Positions 16,952 through 26,271 are shown, counted from the stretch's first letter. The stretch is DNA of 64,000 nt from Roseovarius salincola (GCF_026891095.1 NZ_JAPTNL010000018.1:1-64000), one strand, 5' to 3'. Notes: generated by a model not told the origin, from the sequence alone. Translations and numbers: made by a program.

Positions 16952-17239
16952 ATGCAGCAGGCTCTGACAGCCATTTGCGATCCCACGCGCCGTGCCGCGC
17001 TCAGCCTTGTCTGGGACGGGGGCGAGCATTGCGTCTGCGAATTGATGGCGCGTCTTGATGCGAGCCAGAGCAGGATGTCGCGCCATATGAAGGTCTTGCG
17101 AGAGGCCGGTCTGGTGCTGGACCGGCGCGACGCGCAATGGGTCCGCTATCGGCGCAACCCGGATCTTGCGCCAGAGCTGGCGGCGGTGATCGACGCGGTG
17201 CTGGCCGCCGCGGGAAACGTTCAGGAGGCCTGCGCATGA
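16952..17239 (+). CDS. ArsR-family metalloregulator
   Basis: This is a 95-residue winged-helix repressor. The helix carrying EHCVCELMARLDASQSRM has the Cys-Val-Cys pair that binds arsenite or related thiophilic metals in ArsR. The recognition helix region SRHMKVLREAGLV follows. It starts at ATG 16952, downstream of a palindromic operator, and its stop overlaps the permease start as ATGA. It probably represses itself and the next three genes until metal binds. Confidence 0.85.
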   Translation: MQQALTAICDPTRRAALSLVWDGGEHCVCELMARLDASQSRMSRHMKVLREAGLVLDRRDAQWVRYRRNPDLAPELAAVIDAVLAAAGNVQEACA

Positions 17240-18294
17240 CCACTGAAACGCAGCATGACGTTGCCCGCCCGGCCCGTGCGGACCTTCTGTGGTATGCCGG
17301 GGTTCCACTGGCGGCCATCGTCCTTTGGTTTCTCTACAGCCAGCTGATCCCGTTTTCCGAATGGGTCACCTCGCTGGTCCCGGTTGCGCGCCACAGCCAT
17401 GCCGGCGAGGCGATCGCGTTCTTCGTCTATGATGTGCCCAAGGTTCTTTTGCTGCTCACGGGCATCGTGTTCGTCACGGGCGTCCTGCGCAGCTGGTTCA
17501 GCCCGGAAAGGACGCGTGCCATTCTTGCCGGCAAGCGCGAGATCGCAGGCTATCCGCTGGCCGCGCTTCTCGGGGTGTTCACGCCGTTCTGCTCGTGTTC
17601 CTCGGTGCCGCTGTTTATCGGCTTCGTGTCGGCGGGCGTGCCGTTGGGCGTGACGTTTTCATTCCTGATCGCGGGTCCGATGGTGGGGCCGGTGGGGCTG
17701 GGCCTTTTATACGGCATCGTGGGCTGGAAAGTCGCGACGATCTACCTGGTGTTCGGCTTCAGCATCGCCACCATCTCCGGCTTCGTTCTGGGCCGGATGG
17801 GGCTGGAGCGGTATTTGCAGGACTGGGTGCAAGCGTTGAACGCGGGGCCTGTGGACGATCTGCCCGAGGAACGGCTGACATTGGTCGGCCGGCTGAAGAT
17901 CGGGGGGGAACAGGTGCGTGAGATCGTCGGCAAGGTCTGGATCTGGGTCATTCTCGGCATTTCGATCGGCGCGCTAATTCACGGCTATGTGCCCGAGGCC
18001 ACGATGTTGCGGATCATGGGCGGCGAGGCATGGTGGTCGGTGCCTGCGGCGGTGGTTGTGGGCGTGCCGATGTACACCAACGCGGCGGGAGTCATCCCGG
18101 TCGTGGAGGCGCTGTTGGGCAAGGGCGCCGCGCTTGGCACGACGCTGGCCTTCATGATGTCGGTCATCGCGCTTTCGCTTCCGGAGATGATCATCCTCAA
18201 GCAGGTTCTGACCTATCGGCTGATCGCGATCTTCATCGCCGTTGTCGCCACTGGCATTCTGGCGACCGGCTTCCTCTTCAACTTCCTGTTGTGA
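17236..18294 (+). CDS. YraQ/ArsP-like permease
   Basis: This is a 352-residue membrane protein with about eight to ten hydrophobic segments in two halves. The first half carries FCSCSSVPLFIGFVSAGVPLG and the second GVPMYTNAAGVIPV, the paired re-entrant motifs of the YraQ (DUF318) permease family, which includes the organoarsenical exporter ArsP. The cluster of three Cys in the first motif may handle the substrate. The true start is the ATG at 17236, overlapping arsR. Export of arsenic or another metal species is inferred from the regulator. Confidence 0.75.
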   Translation: MTTETQHDVARPARADLLWYAGVPLAAIVLWFLYSQLIPFSEWVTSLVPVARHSHAGEAIAFFVYDVPKVLLLLTGIVFVTGVLRSWFSPERTRAILAGKREIAGYPLAALLGVFTPFCSCSSVPLFIGFVSAGVPLGVTFSFLIAGPMVGPVGLGLLYGIVGWKVATIYLVFGFSIATISGFVLGRMGLERYLQDWVQALNAGPVDDLPEERLTLVGRLKIGGEQVREIVGKVWIWVILGISIGALIHGYVPEATMLRIMGGEAWWSVPAAVVVGVPMYTNAAGVIPVVEALLGKGAALGTTLAFMMSVIALSLPEMIILKQVLTYRLIAIFIAVVATGILATGFLFNFLL

Positions 18295-18335
18295 TCGGCA
18301 TCTTTGGTCGATCCGTTCTCTGAAAGGACACGAAC

Positions 18336-18572
18336 ATGAAAACCGTCAAGGTCTATGGCCCCGGCTGCAAACGCTGCGAAGCGACAGCCGTCATGATAAG
18401 CGACGCCGCCGCAAGGCTGGGAGTCGGGGTCGATGTCGAAAAGGTCACCGATCCGAAAGCCATCGCCATGGCGGGCGTGATGTCCACGCCCGGTGTCTCG
18501 GTCGATGGCAAGCTGGTTCATGCCGGCGGCCTGCCCGACGAAACGAAACTCGACGCGTGGCTGTCATCATGA
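18336..18572 (+). CDS. Small thioredoxin-family protein
   Basis: This 78-residue protein has CKRC near residues 11-14 (GPGCKRCEA) and a cis-Pro loop (MSTPGVSVDG). It fits the small TM0996/MTH895-type thioredoxin-fold proteins often encoded beside YraQ permeases. It may reduce a bound substrate or the permease cysteines. Its start follows the permease by 41 nt with GAAAGGA upstream, and its stop overlaps the next gene as ATGA. Confidence 0.8.
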   Translation: MKTVKVYGPGCKRCEATAVMISDAAARLGVGVDVEKVTDPKAIAMAGVMSTPGVSVDGKLVHAGGLPDETKLDAWLSS

Positions 18573-19480
18573 TCCGCGCCCTGATCACTGCGGCCGCCGT
18601 CGCGCTGCCTGCCTTCGCCACGGCGCAAACGCTTGAAATCCAGCCCGTGACCGAGGGTGTCTGGGCCATCGTGGGCGAAAAGGAACAGCGCAGCGCCGCG
18701 AACCTTGCCAACAATGCCACCTTCGGGCTGGTCGTGACCGGGGCGGGCGCGGTGCTGATCGATCCCGGCGGGTCCTGGAAGGGGGCAGAGGCCCTGCATG
18801 CGGTGGTTCGCACCCTGACGGACCAGCCCGTGACCCATGTCATCAACACCGGCGGACAGGATCACCGCTGGCTGGGGAACGGATACTGGCAGGCACAGGG
18901 CGCGACCCTGATCGCCAGCGACGCGGCGGTCGAGGATCAGAAGGCCCGCGCCTCGATGCAGATGACCGGACTGTCGCAACTGATCGGCGATGCGCTGGCG
19001 GGCACGGACCCTGTCCATGCCGACGTAACCTTCGGCGAGGCGCACAGTCTGGAAATCGGCGGTCTGAGTTTCGAGATCGTGCATCCCGGCCCCGCGCATA
19101 CTCCGGGCGACAGCTTTGTCTGGGTGCCCGCGCGCGAGACGGTGTTCACCGGCGATATCGTCTATGTCGAGCGCATCCTGGGCGTGGGCGAGCAAAGCTC
19201 GATCACCCATTGGCCCGCCGCCTTTCTGGCGGTGGAGGCGACCGGCGCGGCGCATGTGGTCCCCGGCCATGGCCATGCCACGACGATGGACCATGCGCGT
19301 GCGGACACCTACGATTATCTCATGAACCTGCGCACCCGGATCGGTGCCCTGATTGACGCGGGCGGCGACATCATGGATGCCCCCGAGGTGGACCAGTCGG
19401 CCTTCGCCCATCTTGAGCAGTTCGACGCGCTTGCAGGGCGCAATGCGCAGACCGCCTTTGAGCAGATGGAGTGGGAATAG
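18569..19480 (+). CDS. Exported MBL-fold protein lacking the HxHxDH motif
   Basis: This is a ~303-residue protein with an N-terminal signal peptide (MIRALITAAAVALPAFATAQ). The metallo-beta-lactamase fold is clear: LIDPGGSW, HPGPAHTPGDS, FTGDIVYVE and VVPGHGHA are present. The first metal motif, normally NTHxHxDHxGGN, reads NTGGQDHRWLGN, so the two first-site His are missing. Zinc binding at site 1 must be altered or lost. The protein ends the ArsR module. It may bind metal differently or act as a non-hydrolytic relative of SoxH-type proteins. Confidence 0.75.
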   Translation: MIRALITAAAVALPAFATAQTLEIQPVTEGVWAIVGEKEQRSAANLANNATFGLVVTGAGAVLIDPGGSWKGAEALHAVVRTLTDQPVTHVINTGGQDHRWLGNGYWQAQGATLIASDAAVEDQKARASMQMTGLSQLIGDALAGTDPVHADVTFGEAHSLEIGGLSFEIVHPGPAHTPGDSFVWVPARETVFTGDIVYVERILGVGEQSSITHWPAAFLAVEATGAAHVVPGHGHATTMDHARADTYDYLMNLRTRIGALIDAGGDIMDAPEVDQSAFAHLEQFDALAGRNAQTAFEQMEWE

Positions 19481-19626
19481 CGGGGTTTCACCGGAGGCCG
19501 ACCCGCGGATATGGCGGGCGCGACACAGAGGGGCACGGCGAAGCGGTCGTATCCTGACGAGCGTCAATTCGGTGATGGCCGGTGAAATGACTTTACAAAA
19601 CCAGTTTTATGGTTATTTTGGACTCC

Positions 19627-19944
19627 ATGATCACAACCAACCCCAACGCCCGCGCCCTTGCCGCTCTCGGACATGATGCCCGCCTGTCGATCTTTCGCCT
19701 TCTGGTGAAAGCCGGAGAGGACGGTCTTCGCGTCGGGGATATCGGCGGCCATCTCAACCTGCCTCCCTCCACGCTGGCACATCATCTGTCGGCGCTTGTG
19801 GATGCCGGGCTGGTGCTGCAGGAAAAACGCGGGCGCGAGGTCTTCAACAGGGTTGACTATCCGGCCATGCAACGGGTCCTTTCGTTCCTTACATCCGAAT
19901 GCTGCACCGGCGTATCGCTTCGATCGGAGGAAGACGTGGCATGA
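19627..19944 (+). CDS. ArsR-family regulator, second module
   Basis: This is a ~105-residue winged-helix repressor: ALGHDARLSIFRLLVKAG, then PPSTLAHHLSALVDAGLV. It lacks the CVC motif of the first ArsR but has SECCTGV near the C-terminus, a Cys pair used for metal sensing in this subgroup. An in-frame ATG at 19609 would add six residues. An imperfect inverted repeat (AAAACCA...TGGTTATTTT) covers 19597-19618 and may be its operator. It precedes a second YraQ-type permease. Confidence 0.8.
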   Translation: MITTNPNARALAALGHDARLSIFRLLVKAGEDGLRVGDIGGHLNLPPSTLAHHLSALVDAGLVLQEKRGREVFNRVDYPAMQRVLSFLTSECCTGVSLRSEEDVA

Positions 19945-19996
19945 TCTGCACCGTTTTTCCTTGCCCAAAAGAAACCAGATTTCCGGGAATTTAGAA

Positions 19997-21046
19997 ATGT
20001 CCAAGACAAGCATCGACACGCCAAGTCACGCACCGTTCCTGCATGCCCTGTGGCACAAACAAAGGGTCTGGCTGGCATCGGCGCTGATCCTTGCCCTGCT
20101 GGCGCTTGTCGATCCGCGACAGGCCGGGGCCAGCGCGATGTTCACCTTCGAGTCCCTGTTGAGCACCGCGCCCTTCCTGATCCTGTCCATCGCTGTGGCC
20201 GCATGGGCCGGGGCGACAGGTGCCGACAACCTGATTGCGCGCGCCTTCACGGGGACGCCCATTGTCATGATCGCCCTCGCTGCGCTGGCGGGGGGCGCGT
20301 CGCCCTTTTGCTCCTGCGGTGTGATTCCCCTGATCGCCGCGCTGCTGGCGATGGGCGTGCCGCTATCGGCGGTCATGGCCTTCTGGCTGGCCTCGCCGGT
20401 GATGGACCCGTCGATGTTCGTGCTGACCACGGGCGTTCTGGGGCTGGAATTCGCCGTGGCCAAGACCTTGGCCGCCATCGGCCTTGGCATGTTCGGCGGC
20501 TGGGCGACGCATCTTTTGACGCGCGCCGGTGGATTGTCCGCCCCCTTGCGCGAGGGAATCGGCAATGGCGGCTGTGGCGGCACCAAGGTCCGCGACCCCA
20601 AACCGGTCATGTGGCGCTTCTGGGAGGACGCGGAGCGGCGCGCGAAATTCGGGCGCGAAGCGCTTGGCGTGACCCTGTTCCTGGCCAAATGGCTGACCTT
20701 GGCCTTCCTGCTGGAAAGTCTGATGCTGGCCTTCATTCCCGCCGAGACCGTGACCTCGGTCCTGGGGGGCAGCGGGCTGGCACCGATCGCCCTTGGCACG
20801 CTTGTCGGGGTTCCGGCTTACCTCAACGGCTACGCCGCGCTGCCGCTTGTCGGCGGGCTGATCGAACAGGGCATGGCCCAAGGGGCCGGGCTGGCCTTTC
20901 TGGTGGCGGGCGGCGTCACGTCGCTTCCGGCGGCCCTCGCGGTCTGGGCCCTGGTGAAACCGCGCGTGTTCCTGCTCTACCTCGCGCTTTCGCTGTCGGG
21001 TGCCTTCGCCGCCGGTCTTCTGTTTCAGCTTTGGGGACTGGCATGA
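19997..21046 (+). CDS. YraQ-family permease, second module
   Basis: This is a 349-residue membrane protein. The motifs SPFCSCGVIPLIAALLAMGV and GVPAYLNGYAALPLVGGLI are the paired YraQ-family signatures. A cytoplasmic loop near residues 170-215 contains GNGGCGGTK and is highly charged. The ATG at 19997 follows the regulator by 52 nt, and the stop overlaps the next gene as ATGA. It is a distant paralogue of the 17236 permease. The substrate is unknown; metal or metalloid efflux is inferred from the ArsR gene. Confidence 0.75.
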   Translation: MSKTSIDTPSHAPFLHALWHKQRVWLASALILALLALVDPRQAGASAMFTFESLLSTAPFLILSIAVAAWAGATGADNLIARAFTGTPIVMIALAALAGGASPFCSCGVIPLIAALLAMGVPLSAVMAFWLASPVMDPSMFVLTTGVLGLEFAVAKTLAAIGLGMFGGWATHLLTRAGGLSAPLREGIGNGGCGGTKVRDPKPVMWRFWEDAERRAKFGREALGVTLFLAKWLTLAFLLESLMLAFIPAETVTSVLGGSGLAPIALGTLVGVPAYLNGYAALPLVGGLIEQGMAQGAGLAFLVAGGVTSLPAALAVWALVKPRVFLLYLALSLSGAFAAGLLFQLWGLA

Positions 21047-21870
21047 GCATCCTGAGCGTCGATATCGAGGCACTTGATCCCGGTGCCACCCTTCTGGCGC
21101 CGGTCGGCATGACAACGCCACATGACGCGATCAAGGACGCCTCGGTCAGTGGCGGGCGGATCGCCGCGGCCCTGCTTGACCCCGAACTGGCGCTCTGCGC
21201 CGTTCAGATCGTGGCCGATGGCGGGCCGCTGCGCCTGACCTATCGCCTGGGCGACGCTTCGGCGACGGGCAGCTACCCCGAACAGATGTTTGTCGAGCGT
21301 CACAACCGTTTCACCCAAGCGGCGGGGGATCTGGCCGAAGCCAGCCGCAAGATCGCCCAAGGCGCCGGCGGCGGCAGCGCGGGCATCGCAGCACTGGTCG
21401 CCGAGGCCGAATCCCGCTTCGACTACGGCCACCCCGAGACGCGGTTCAACGACGGCGCCGATGCGGTTCCCTATCTGTCCTGCGGGCTGACACCGGGATC
21501 ATGCGTGGATATCAACACCTATCTCATCGCCAGCCTGCGCGCCTGCGGTTACGAGGCCGGCTATGTCTATGGCTACTTCTTCCCGGAGGAGAACGGCGGG
21601 GTCACACATGACATGCATTGCTGGGTGGTTACACGCCATGACGGATGCCTGCAGGAATGGGATATCGCGCATCACGTCAAGGCCGGGCTGGGGCCGACGC
21701 AAGCCGGGCTCAACCCGCGTCCGGGACGCCGCGTGGCGCTGGGGCATTCGATGGGGCATCGCTACGCAGCGCCGGGCCTTTCGGGGCAGCTGAAACTTCT
21801 GGCGGAACCGATGCGGCTTGTCGCGGGTGACCTTCTGCGCGTGGAGCTTGTCGCGCGGCTGCAGGGCTGA
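21043..21870 (+). CDS. Transglutaminase-like domain protein
   Basis: This is a 275-residue cytoplasmic protein. The C-terminal half has the Cys-His-Asp triad of transglutaminase-like cysteine proteases: Cys in PGSCVDINTYL, His in HDMHCWVV and Asp in QEWDIAHH. The N-terminal ~110 residues (from GATLLAPVG, with LTYRLGD) resemble the beta domain that often precedes this core. It overlaps the permease gene by 4 nt, so it is probably translated together with it. A role in the metal module is not evident; it may be a protease or amidase acting on a partner. Confidence 0.7.
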   Translation: MSILSVDIEALDPGATLLAPVGMTTPHDAIKDASVSGGRIAAALLDPELALCAVQIVADGGPLRLTYRLGDASATGSYPEQMFVERHNRFTQAAGDLAEASRKIAQGAGGGSAGIAALVAEAESRFDYGHPETRFNDGADAVPYLSCGLTPGSCVDINTYLIASLRACGYEAGYVYGYFFPEENGGVTHDMHCWVVTRHDGCLQEWDIAHHVKAGLGPTQAGLNPRPGRRVALGHSMGHRYAAPGLSGQLKLLAEPMRLVAGDLLRVELVARLQG

Positions 21871-21961
21871 AAAGCTGTCGGAATTTCGCGGGTTCCCCGT
21901 ACCCGCCCGAGGGGCGCGACGGAGCGCGCACGATACATGAGCGCGCCGGTGCAGGGGGCGA

Positions 21962-22207
21962 TCATGGATAATGGTCGATACCGTAATAGCGCTCAAGCCG
22001 CCGTATCGTGGATGGCGTGACCTCATAATACCGGGCGATCTCGCGATCGCAGAGGCCGAAATCCCGCATTGCGCGAAGCGCTGTTTCGGGCTCATGCCCA
22101 AGCTTTCCGGCGATGCGGCGACCCTTTCGTTTTTCAGATGGCACGCGCGATTTCGCCAGTATCGGCTGAAGGCTCTCTGCGGCGGGGATCGTGTGATCGT
22201 AAGTCAT
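21962..22207 (-). CDS. Small helix-turn-helix protein
   Basis: This is an 81-residue protein. Residues ~49-72 (GLCDREIARYYEVTPSTIRR) form a helix-turn-helix of the kind found in small DNA-binding proteins and resolvase tails. The N-terminal half is basic. It stands between the permease module and dodecin and has no obvious partner. Whether it regulates nearby genes is not known. Confidence 0.55.
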   Translation of the reverse strand: MTYDHTIPAAESLQPILAKSRVPSEKRKGRRIAGKLGHEPETALRAMRDFGLCDREIARYYEVTPSTIRRLERYYGIDHYP

Positions 22208-22287
22208 GAAAACTGCACCCTCATCATGTCAATTCCGGTCGCGGTGTCGGCAGCGCTGCGCTTTCGCTGTCGCCGCGCAGACATGCC

Positions 22288-22506
22288 TCAGCCCGCAGCC
22301 GGCTGATCCTCAAGCAGGAAACTGATCTTCGCATTCACGCGATAGCTGACGATCCTGTCGTTCTCGACCGCTGCGTTCATGTCCTTGATGTAGATGGATT
22401 TGATATTGCGCACCGATTCCGACGCCTTGATGACGGCGGATTGAGCCGCGTCCTCGAAACTTTTGTCCGATTCCGCGAGAACTTCGATAACCTTGAGCAT
22501 GGACAT
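22288..22506 (-). CDS. Dodecin family protein
   Basis: This 72-residue protein matches dodecin throughout: KVIEVLAESDKSFEDAAQSA, then SVRNIKSIYIKDMNAAVEND, then VNAKISFLLED. Dodecins form 12-mers that store flavins (often riboflavin or FMN, or CoA in some bacteria). The start at 22506 gives MSMLKVIEV with a GC-rich upstream region. It is monocistronic by spacing. Confidence 0.85.
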   Translation of the reverse strand: MSMLKVIEVLAESDKSFEDAAQSAVIKASESVRNIKSIYIKDMNAAVENDRIVSYRVNAKISFLLEDQPAAG

Positions 22507-22617
22507 GTATGGCCCCCCTTCATTGCCGGGGCGCTTCTGCCCCTCGGAATGAGACTTTAGCCTTCACCGGACCAACCCGCCTTGACCGGCGTCAACGGGC
22601 GCTGCCTGTTGCTGCCC

Positions 22618-23754
22618 TCAGGCTGGGGTGGATTGGATTTCCTGACGAACCGCCACGTAGTTCATGATGTCACGCATGGTCAGAATGCCCGCCAGCGCGC
22701 CATTCCGGGTGACCAGCAGGCGGCTGGTGTTGTGTTTTCTCATGACATCGAGCGCATCCATCACCGAACTGCCGGATGAGACAGTCCTTTCCAGCCCGTC
22801 GCGGGACAGGATGTCGCCTGCGGTCAGGCGCGCCCGGTCCTCGACCGGCAGCCGCCCGATATCGTCCAGCCGGACGCAACCCAGAAGAACGTCACCCCGC
22901 ACCACCGGAAAGACCTTGTGCCCGAAACGGTAGATGTAATCCTCGATGATCTCATCGACCGGCATATCCGCCGGGACGGTCACCGGGCTGCTCACCATGA
23001 GCTGCCTGACGGGAACGTCGTTCAGGTGGCTCTTCATGATCATCTGGACCTCCGAGGAACGCGCCGCGCCGATGATGAAAAGCCCGATCAGCGCCTGCCA
23101 CATCCCGGCAACGAAATTGCCGCTGACAACACTGAAAAGCCCCAGCACCATCAGGAACGTGCCAAGGATGCGCCCGGTGCCCGCCGCCAGCCTGGTGGCG
23201 CGCTGCAAATCACCGCTCCACCACCAGACCGCCGCACGGAACACGCGGCCCCCATCCAGCGGGAAGGCGGGAAGCAGGTTGAACGTGGCCAGAACCGTGT
23301 TGATCAGCGCCAGGTAGGAAAACACCGCGGCAACCGGCATCTCGGCGGTGGCCGGGGACAACACGACGGCGACGGTATAGAAAACCACGGCCAGAACGTA
23401 GCTGGCGATCGGCCCGGCGATGGCCATCAGGAATTCGGATTTCGCGCTGGGTGGTTCTTTCTCCAGTTCCGCGACTCCGCCGAAGATGAACAGCGTGATT
23501 CCGGTGATGGGAATATCGAAGCGCCGCGCCACGATCGCATGGGAGAATTCGTGAAACAGGATCGAGAAGAACAGCCCAAATGCCCCGACGATACCGAGAA
23601 CCAGCGCGGCGTTGCGGTTCAGACCCTCGATCACCGCCGGGAAATATCCCCATGACAAGGACCAGACGATCAGGATTGCCAGAAAGAACCAGGTGAAATC
23701 CAGGCTCACGCGAAAGCCGAGAATGGAAAACAGATCGATCTTCTTGCCAAACAT
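22618..23754 (-). CDS. M50 site-2-protease-type metalloprotease with CBS domains
   Basis: This is a 378-residue integral membrane protease. HEFSH at 68-72 is the zinc-binding HExxH, and NLLPAFPLDGGR supplies the third ligand region. About six hydrophobic segments cover residues 15-225. Two CBS domains follow, around VRQLMVSSPVTVPADMPV and AGDILSRDGLERTV, and may sense adenine nucleotides. This is the M50B Rip3-like family. The start at 23754 is chosen for AGGAGG 9 nt upstream; a longer frame to 23841 has no such site. Confidence 0.85.
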   Translation of the reverse strand: MFGKKIDLFSILGFRVSLDFTWFFLAILIVWSLSWGYFPAVIEGLNRNAALVLGIVGAFGLFFSILFHEFSHAIVARRFDIPITGITLFIFGGVAELEKEPPSAKSEFLMAIAGPIASYVLAVVFYTVAVVLSPATAEMPVAAVFSYLALINTVLATFNLLPAFPLDGGRVFRAAVWWWSGDLQRATRLAAGTGRILGTFLMVLGLFSVVSGNFVAGMWQALIGLFIIGAARSSEVQMIMKSHLNDVPVRQLMVSSPVTVPADMPVDEIIEDYIYRFGHKVFPVVRGDVLLGCVRLDDIGRLPVEDRARLTAGDILSRDGLERTVSSGSSVMDALDVMRKHNTSRLLVTRNGALAGILTMRDIMNYVAVRQEIQSTPA

Positions 23755-24084
23755 TGCCTCGTGCCTCCTTCGCTCACATATCTCGTGGCGTCCTGCTGCA
23801 CCCTGCACCAACATGTTCGCGCACGCGTTAACCGTGATCAACCTGTCATCTGCGCGTCATCTCGGAGGCGGATGATGCAGCCGAAGCCCCCGGCGGGGCC
23901 AACAGCGCCGGCTTGTCCCTGAGATATGGGTGATCGAATTGATGCGCGACGACGGGCGCGAGGGTCGGTTCGCGAAGGCGCAGGCACCTGACGGGATCGT
24001 TTCGCGACGGCAAGGCCGGCGGGAAAGAAGTGCCGCCCGCGCACGGGATGCGCGGGCGACAGAAGAAGCGGTTCCGGGGACGCG
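23755..24084. other. 330-nt gap with terminator-like hairpin
   Basis: No gene is visible. The only structure noted is the GC hairpin at 24034-24058 after the TonB receptor gene; the rest should contain the promoter of the M50 protease gene. Confidence 0.4.
24034..24058 (-). terminator. Hairpin after the TonB receptor gene
   Basis: CGCCCGCGCA and TGCGCGGGCG form a perfect 10-bp stem around CGGGA, about 27 nt after the receptor stop. The T-run that follows on the minus strand is weak (CTTCTTT). Confidence 0.5.
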
Positions 24085-26145
24085 TCAGAACTTCGCTTCA
24101 ACCTTGAGATAGAGTGTCCGCCCCGCTTCGTTCACCTGCGTCACCGCAGGGTCGAACAGGTTGGCGCGGCTCAGGTGGTTGGCGTAGGTCTCGTCGGTGA
24201 CGTTGTTGATCCCCGCAAGGACCGTCGCGTGTTCTGAAAGCTCGTAGCTGCCGAACAGGTCCAGCGTGGCGAAACCCGGCGTCTGGCCCGGATCGCGCGC
24301 CGGGTCGATCTCGGTCTGCTCGAGCGCCCAGTTCACCCGCGCGCCCGCACGCCAGCCATTGAGTCCATAGGCCAGCGAGACCTGCCCGTGCAGCGGCGGG
24401 ATCTGGGCGATGTCGCGGTCATCGGTTGTGTTGCGGCCCTGCGTCCAGGTGGCGTCGCCCCAGATTGCCCAGGGGCCTTGCTCCCATCCGGCCGAAAGCT
24501 CGATCCCGCTCAGTTCGGCGCTCACGTTGCGATAGGTGGTGACGCCGAACACGCTGAACTGATCGCGCAGGATGTAATCATCCACCCAGTCGGCATAGGC
24601 CGAGGCATTGAGATACCATGCCCCCTTGTCGATCTGCATCCCGAGGTCGAGCTGGTGGTGCTTTTCGGGGTCGATATCGGGGTTGCCCACCCAGTTCGCG
24701 CGCCCCATCGCCCGTTCCGTGGCATCGGCGGTGCGCACCGAGCGCGACAGCCCCGCAAAGAGCGTGGTGTCGGGATTGAGCGCATATTCCAGCCGCAGCA
24801 GGCCGCCGAGATTGTCCTCTTCGCGCGGGGTGTTGAAGGTGGTGCCGTATTGCGCCGTGTAATAGGTGTTGGGCGTGTTCCCGGCATCCAGCGCAGGTGC
24901 GAAATTGGCAAGGCCCGCGCTGGCCTTGACGCGGTCATAACGCAGGCCGGCCTTGAGCATCGTCTTGGGCGAAAGCTCGGTTTCGGTTTCAAGGTAAAGG
25001 CCGGTCTGCCTGATGGTCACATCGGGCCACATCAGGAAACGCGCGCGCGACGGGTCGGCGTTGTTGAGCAGCGGGATCATCGGCGGCATCCCGGCATACA
25101 TCATCGCCACGCGGTTGTTTGACTGGTGGTCGATACCCAGCTTCGCGGTGGTCCGGCCGAAATCCAGCTGCGCCTCGAGATTGCCGCCGGTGGTGTCCGA
25201 TGTCGCCGGGGTGCGCATCGCCATGAGCATGACCGGGCGCAGGGTGTAGTTGTCCATCACGTGATCGACGCTGCTGCTGAAGAGCGTGCCCTCGATCCGG
25301 CGCAGCGCGCCTGCATCGAGGTCCAGCCCGCCGCGCAGACGGTAGATCGTGGTTTCATCAAACGGGCTGTCCATGCCCGCACCGGGGTACAGGCTGTCTT
25401 CGACAAGAGAATAGTCATAGTCGAAGGCCAGTTCGACGCCATTGGCGGCGTAACCAAGCGTGACGCCAGCGCCGGTCTGGTCATAGGCGCTGCGCACGGT
25501 GCGCCCGGAGCCATCGACGTAGTTGCCCACGTTCTTTCGCTCGGCTGCGGCCTCGGCATAAAATCCGCGCCCCAGATCGATGGCGACATGCCCGCCCAGT
25601 TCCGTGCCGGTGCCGTTCGATCCCGCACCCGCGGTCAGATGGCCCTCGATGCGCTTGTCCGGCCCGAGGTCGGGAGCTTTGCGGTTCAGGATCACCGCGC
25701 CGCCTGAACCGCTTGGCCCATGCGTGACCGAGGCGTAGCCGCGCTCGATCACGATCTCGTCGGCGCGCAGGAACGAGGCGCTGCTGGTGGGCGGGTCCAT
25801 GCGGTTGGGGCAGGCGCCATAGGTAAAGGAACCCGCGTCGATGATGTTGAGCTGGTTCTGCTGCTGGCCGCGAATGACCAGTTCAAGCCCGTGACCGCCC
25901 ATGCGCCCCGCCGACAGGCCGGGCGCGGTAGCCAGGATGGCGGCGCCATCGGAGGCCGGGGTGCTGTTGATGCCGCGCGGCAAAAGCACCGTCGACATCG
26001 GGCCATCGGCCTGGGCCGGGCGCTCGACGGTGATCGGGGTCAGTTCGGTTGCCGCCTCGGCGGCGGCCTGGGCCAGCGCAGAGGGTGCCAGCGAACACAT
26101 GAGAATGGCCGAGACGCCAAGGCGTTTCGTTGCGGGACAGAACAT
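24085..26145 (-). CDS. TonB-dependent copper receptor (OprC/NosA type)
   Basis: This is a 686-residue outer-membrane receptor. It has a signal peptide (to about residue 25, SALAQA), a plug domain with LVIRGQQQNQLNIIDAGSF and a C-terminal beta-barrel ending in an aromatic residue (KVEAKF). The segment ACPNRMDPPTS in the plug is characteristic of the TonB-dependent copper receptor family (OprC/NosA). Met-rich segments in barrel loops (VMLMAMRTP, AMMYAGMPPM) could bind copper. It lies just downstream of a DUF2946 gene and may be co-transcribed with it. Confidence 0.85.
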   Translation of the reverse strand: MFCPATKRLGVSAILMCSLAPSALAQAAAEAATELTPITVERPAQADGPMSTVLLPRGINSTPASDGAAILATAPGLSAGRMGGHGLELVIRGQQQNQLNIIDAGSFTYGACPNRMDPPTSSASFLRADEIVIERGYASVTHGPSGSGGAVILNRKAPDLGPDKRIEGHLTAGAGSNGTGTELGGHVAIDLGRGFYAEAAAERKNVGNYVDGSGRTVRSAYDQTGAGVTLGYAANGVELAFDYDYSLVEDSLYPGAGMDSPFDETTIYRLRGGLDLDAGALRRIEGTLFSSSVDHVMDNYTLRPVMLMAMRTPATSDTTGGNLEAQLDFGRTTAKLGIDHQSNNRVAMMYAGMPPMIPLLNNADPSRARFLMWPDVTIRQTGLYLETETELSPKTMLKAGLRYDRVKASAGLANFAPALDAGNTPNTYYTAQYGTTFNTPREEDNLGGLLRLEYALNPDTTLFAGLSRSVRTADATERAMGRANWVGNPDIDPEKHHQLDLGMQIDKGAWYLNASAYADWVDDYILRDQFSVFGVTTYRNVSAELSGIELSAGWEQGPWAIWGDATWTQGRNTTDDRDIAQIPPLHGQVSLAYGLNGWRAGARVNWALEQTEIDPARDPGQTPGFATLDLFGSYELSEHATVLAGINNVTDETYANHLSRANLFDPAVTQVNEAGRTLYLKVEAKF

Positions 26146-26271
26146 AGGTCTTCCTTCCGGTTGCTTGAATGATCGTCGTGACGCCCCGGCCCGGAAGGGC
26201 CGGCGCAGAACCGTCGCGATCGCGATCAGAATCGCGGTCGCGGCGCGCCGATGGCGCGCGGTGCTGTCGGC

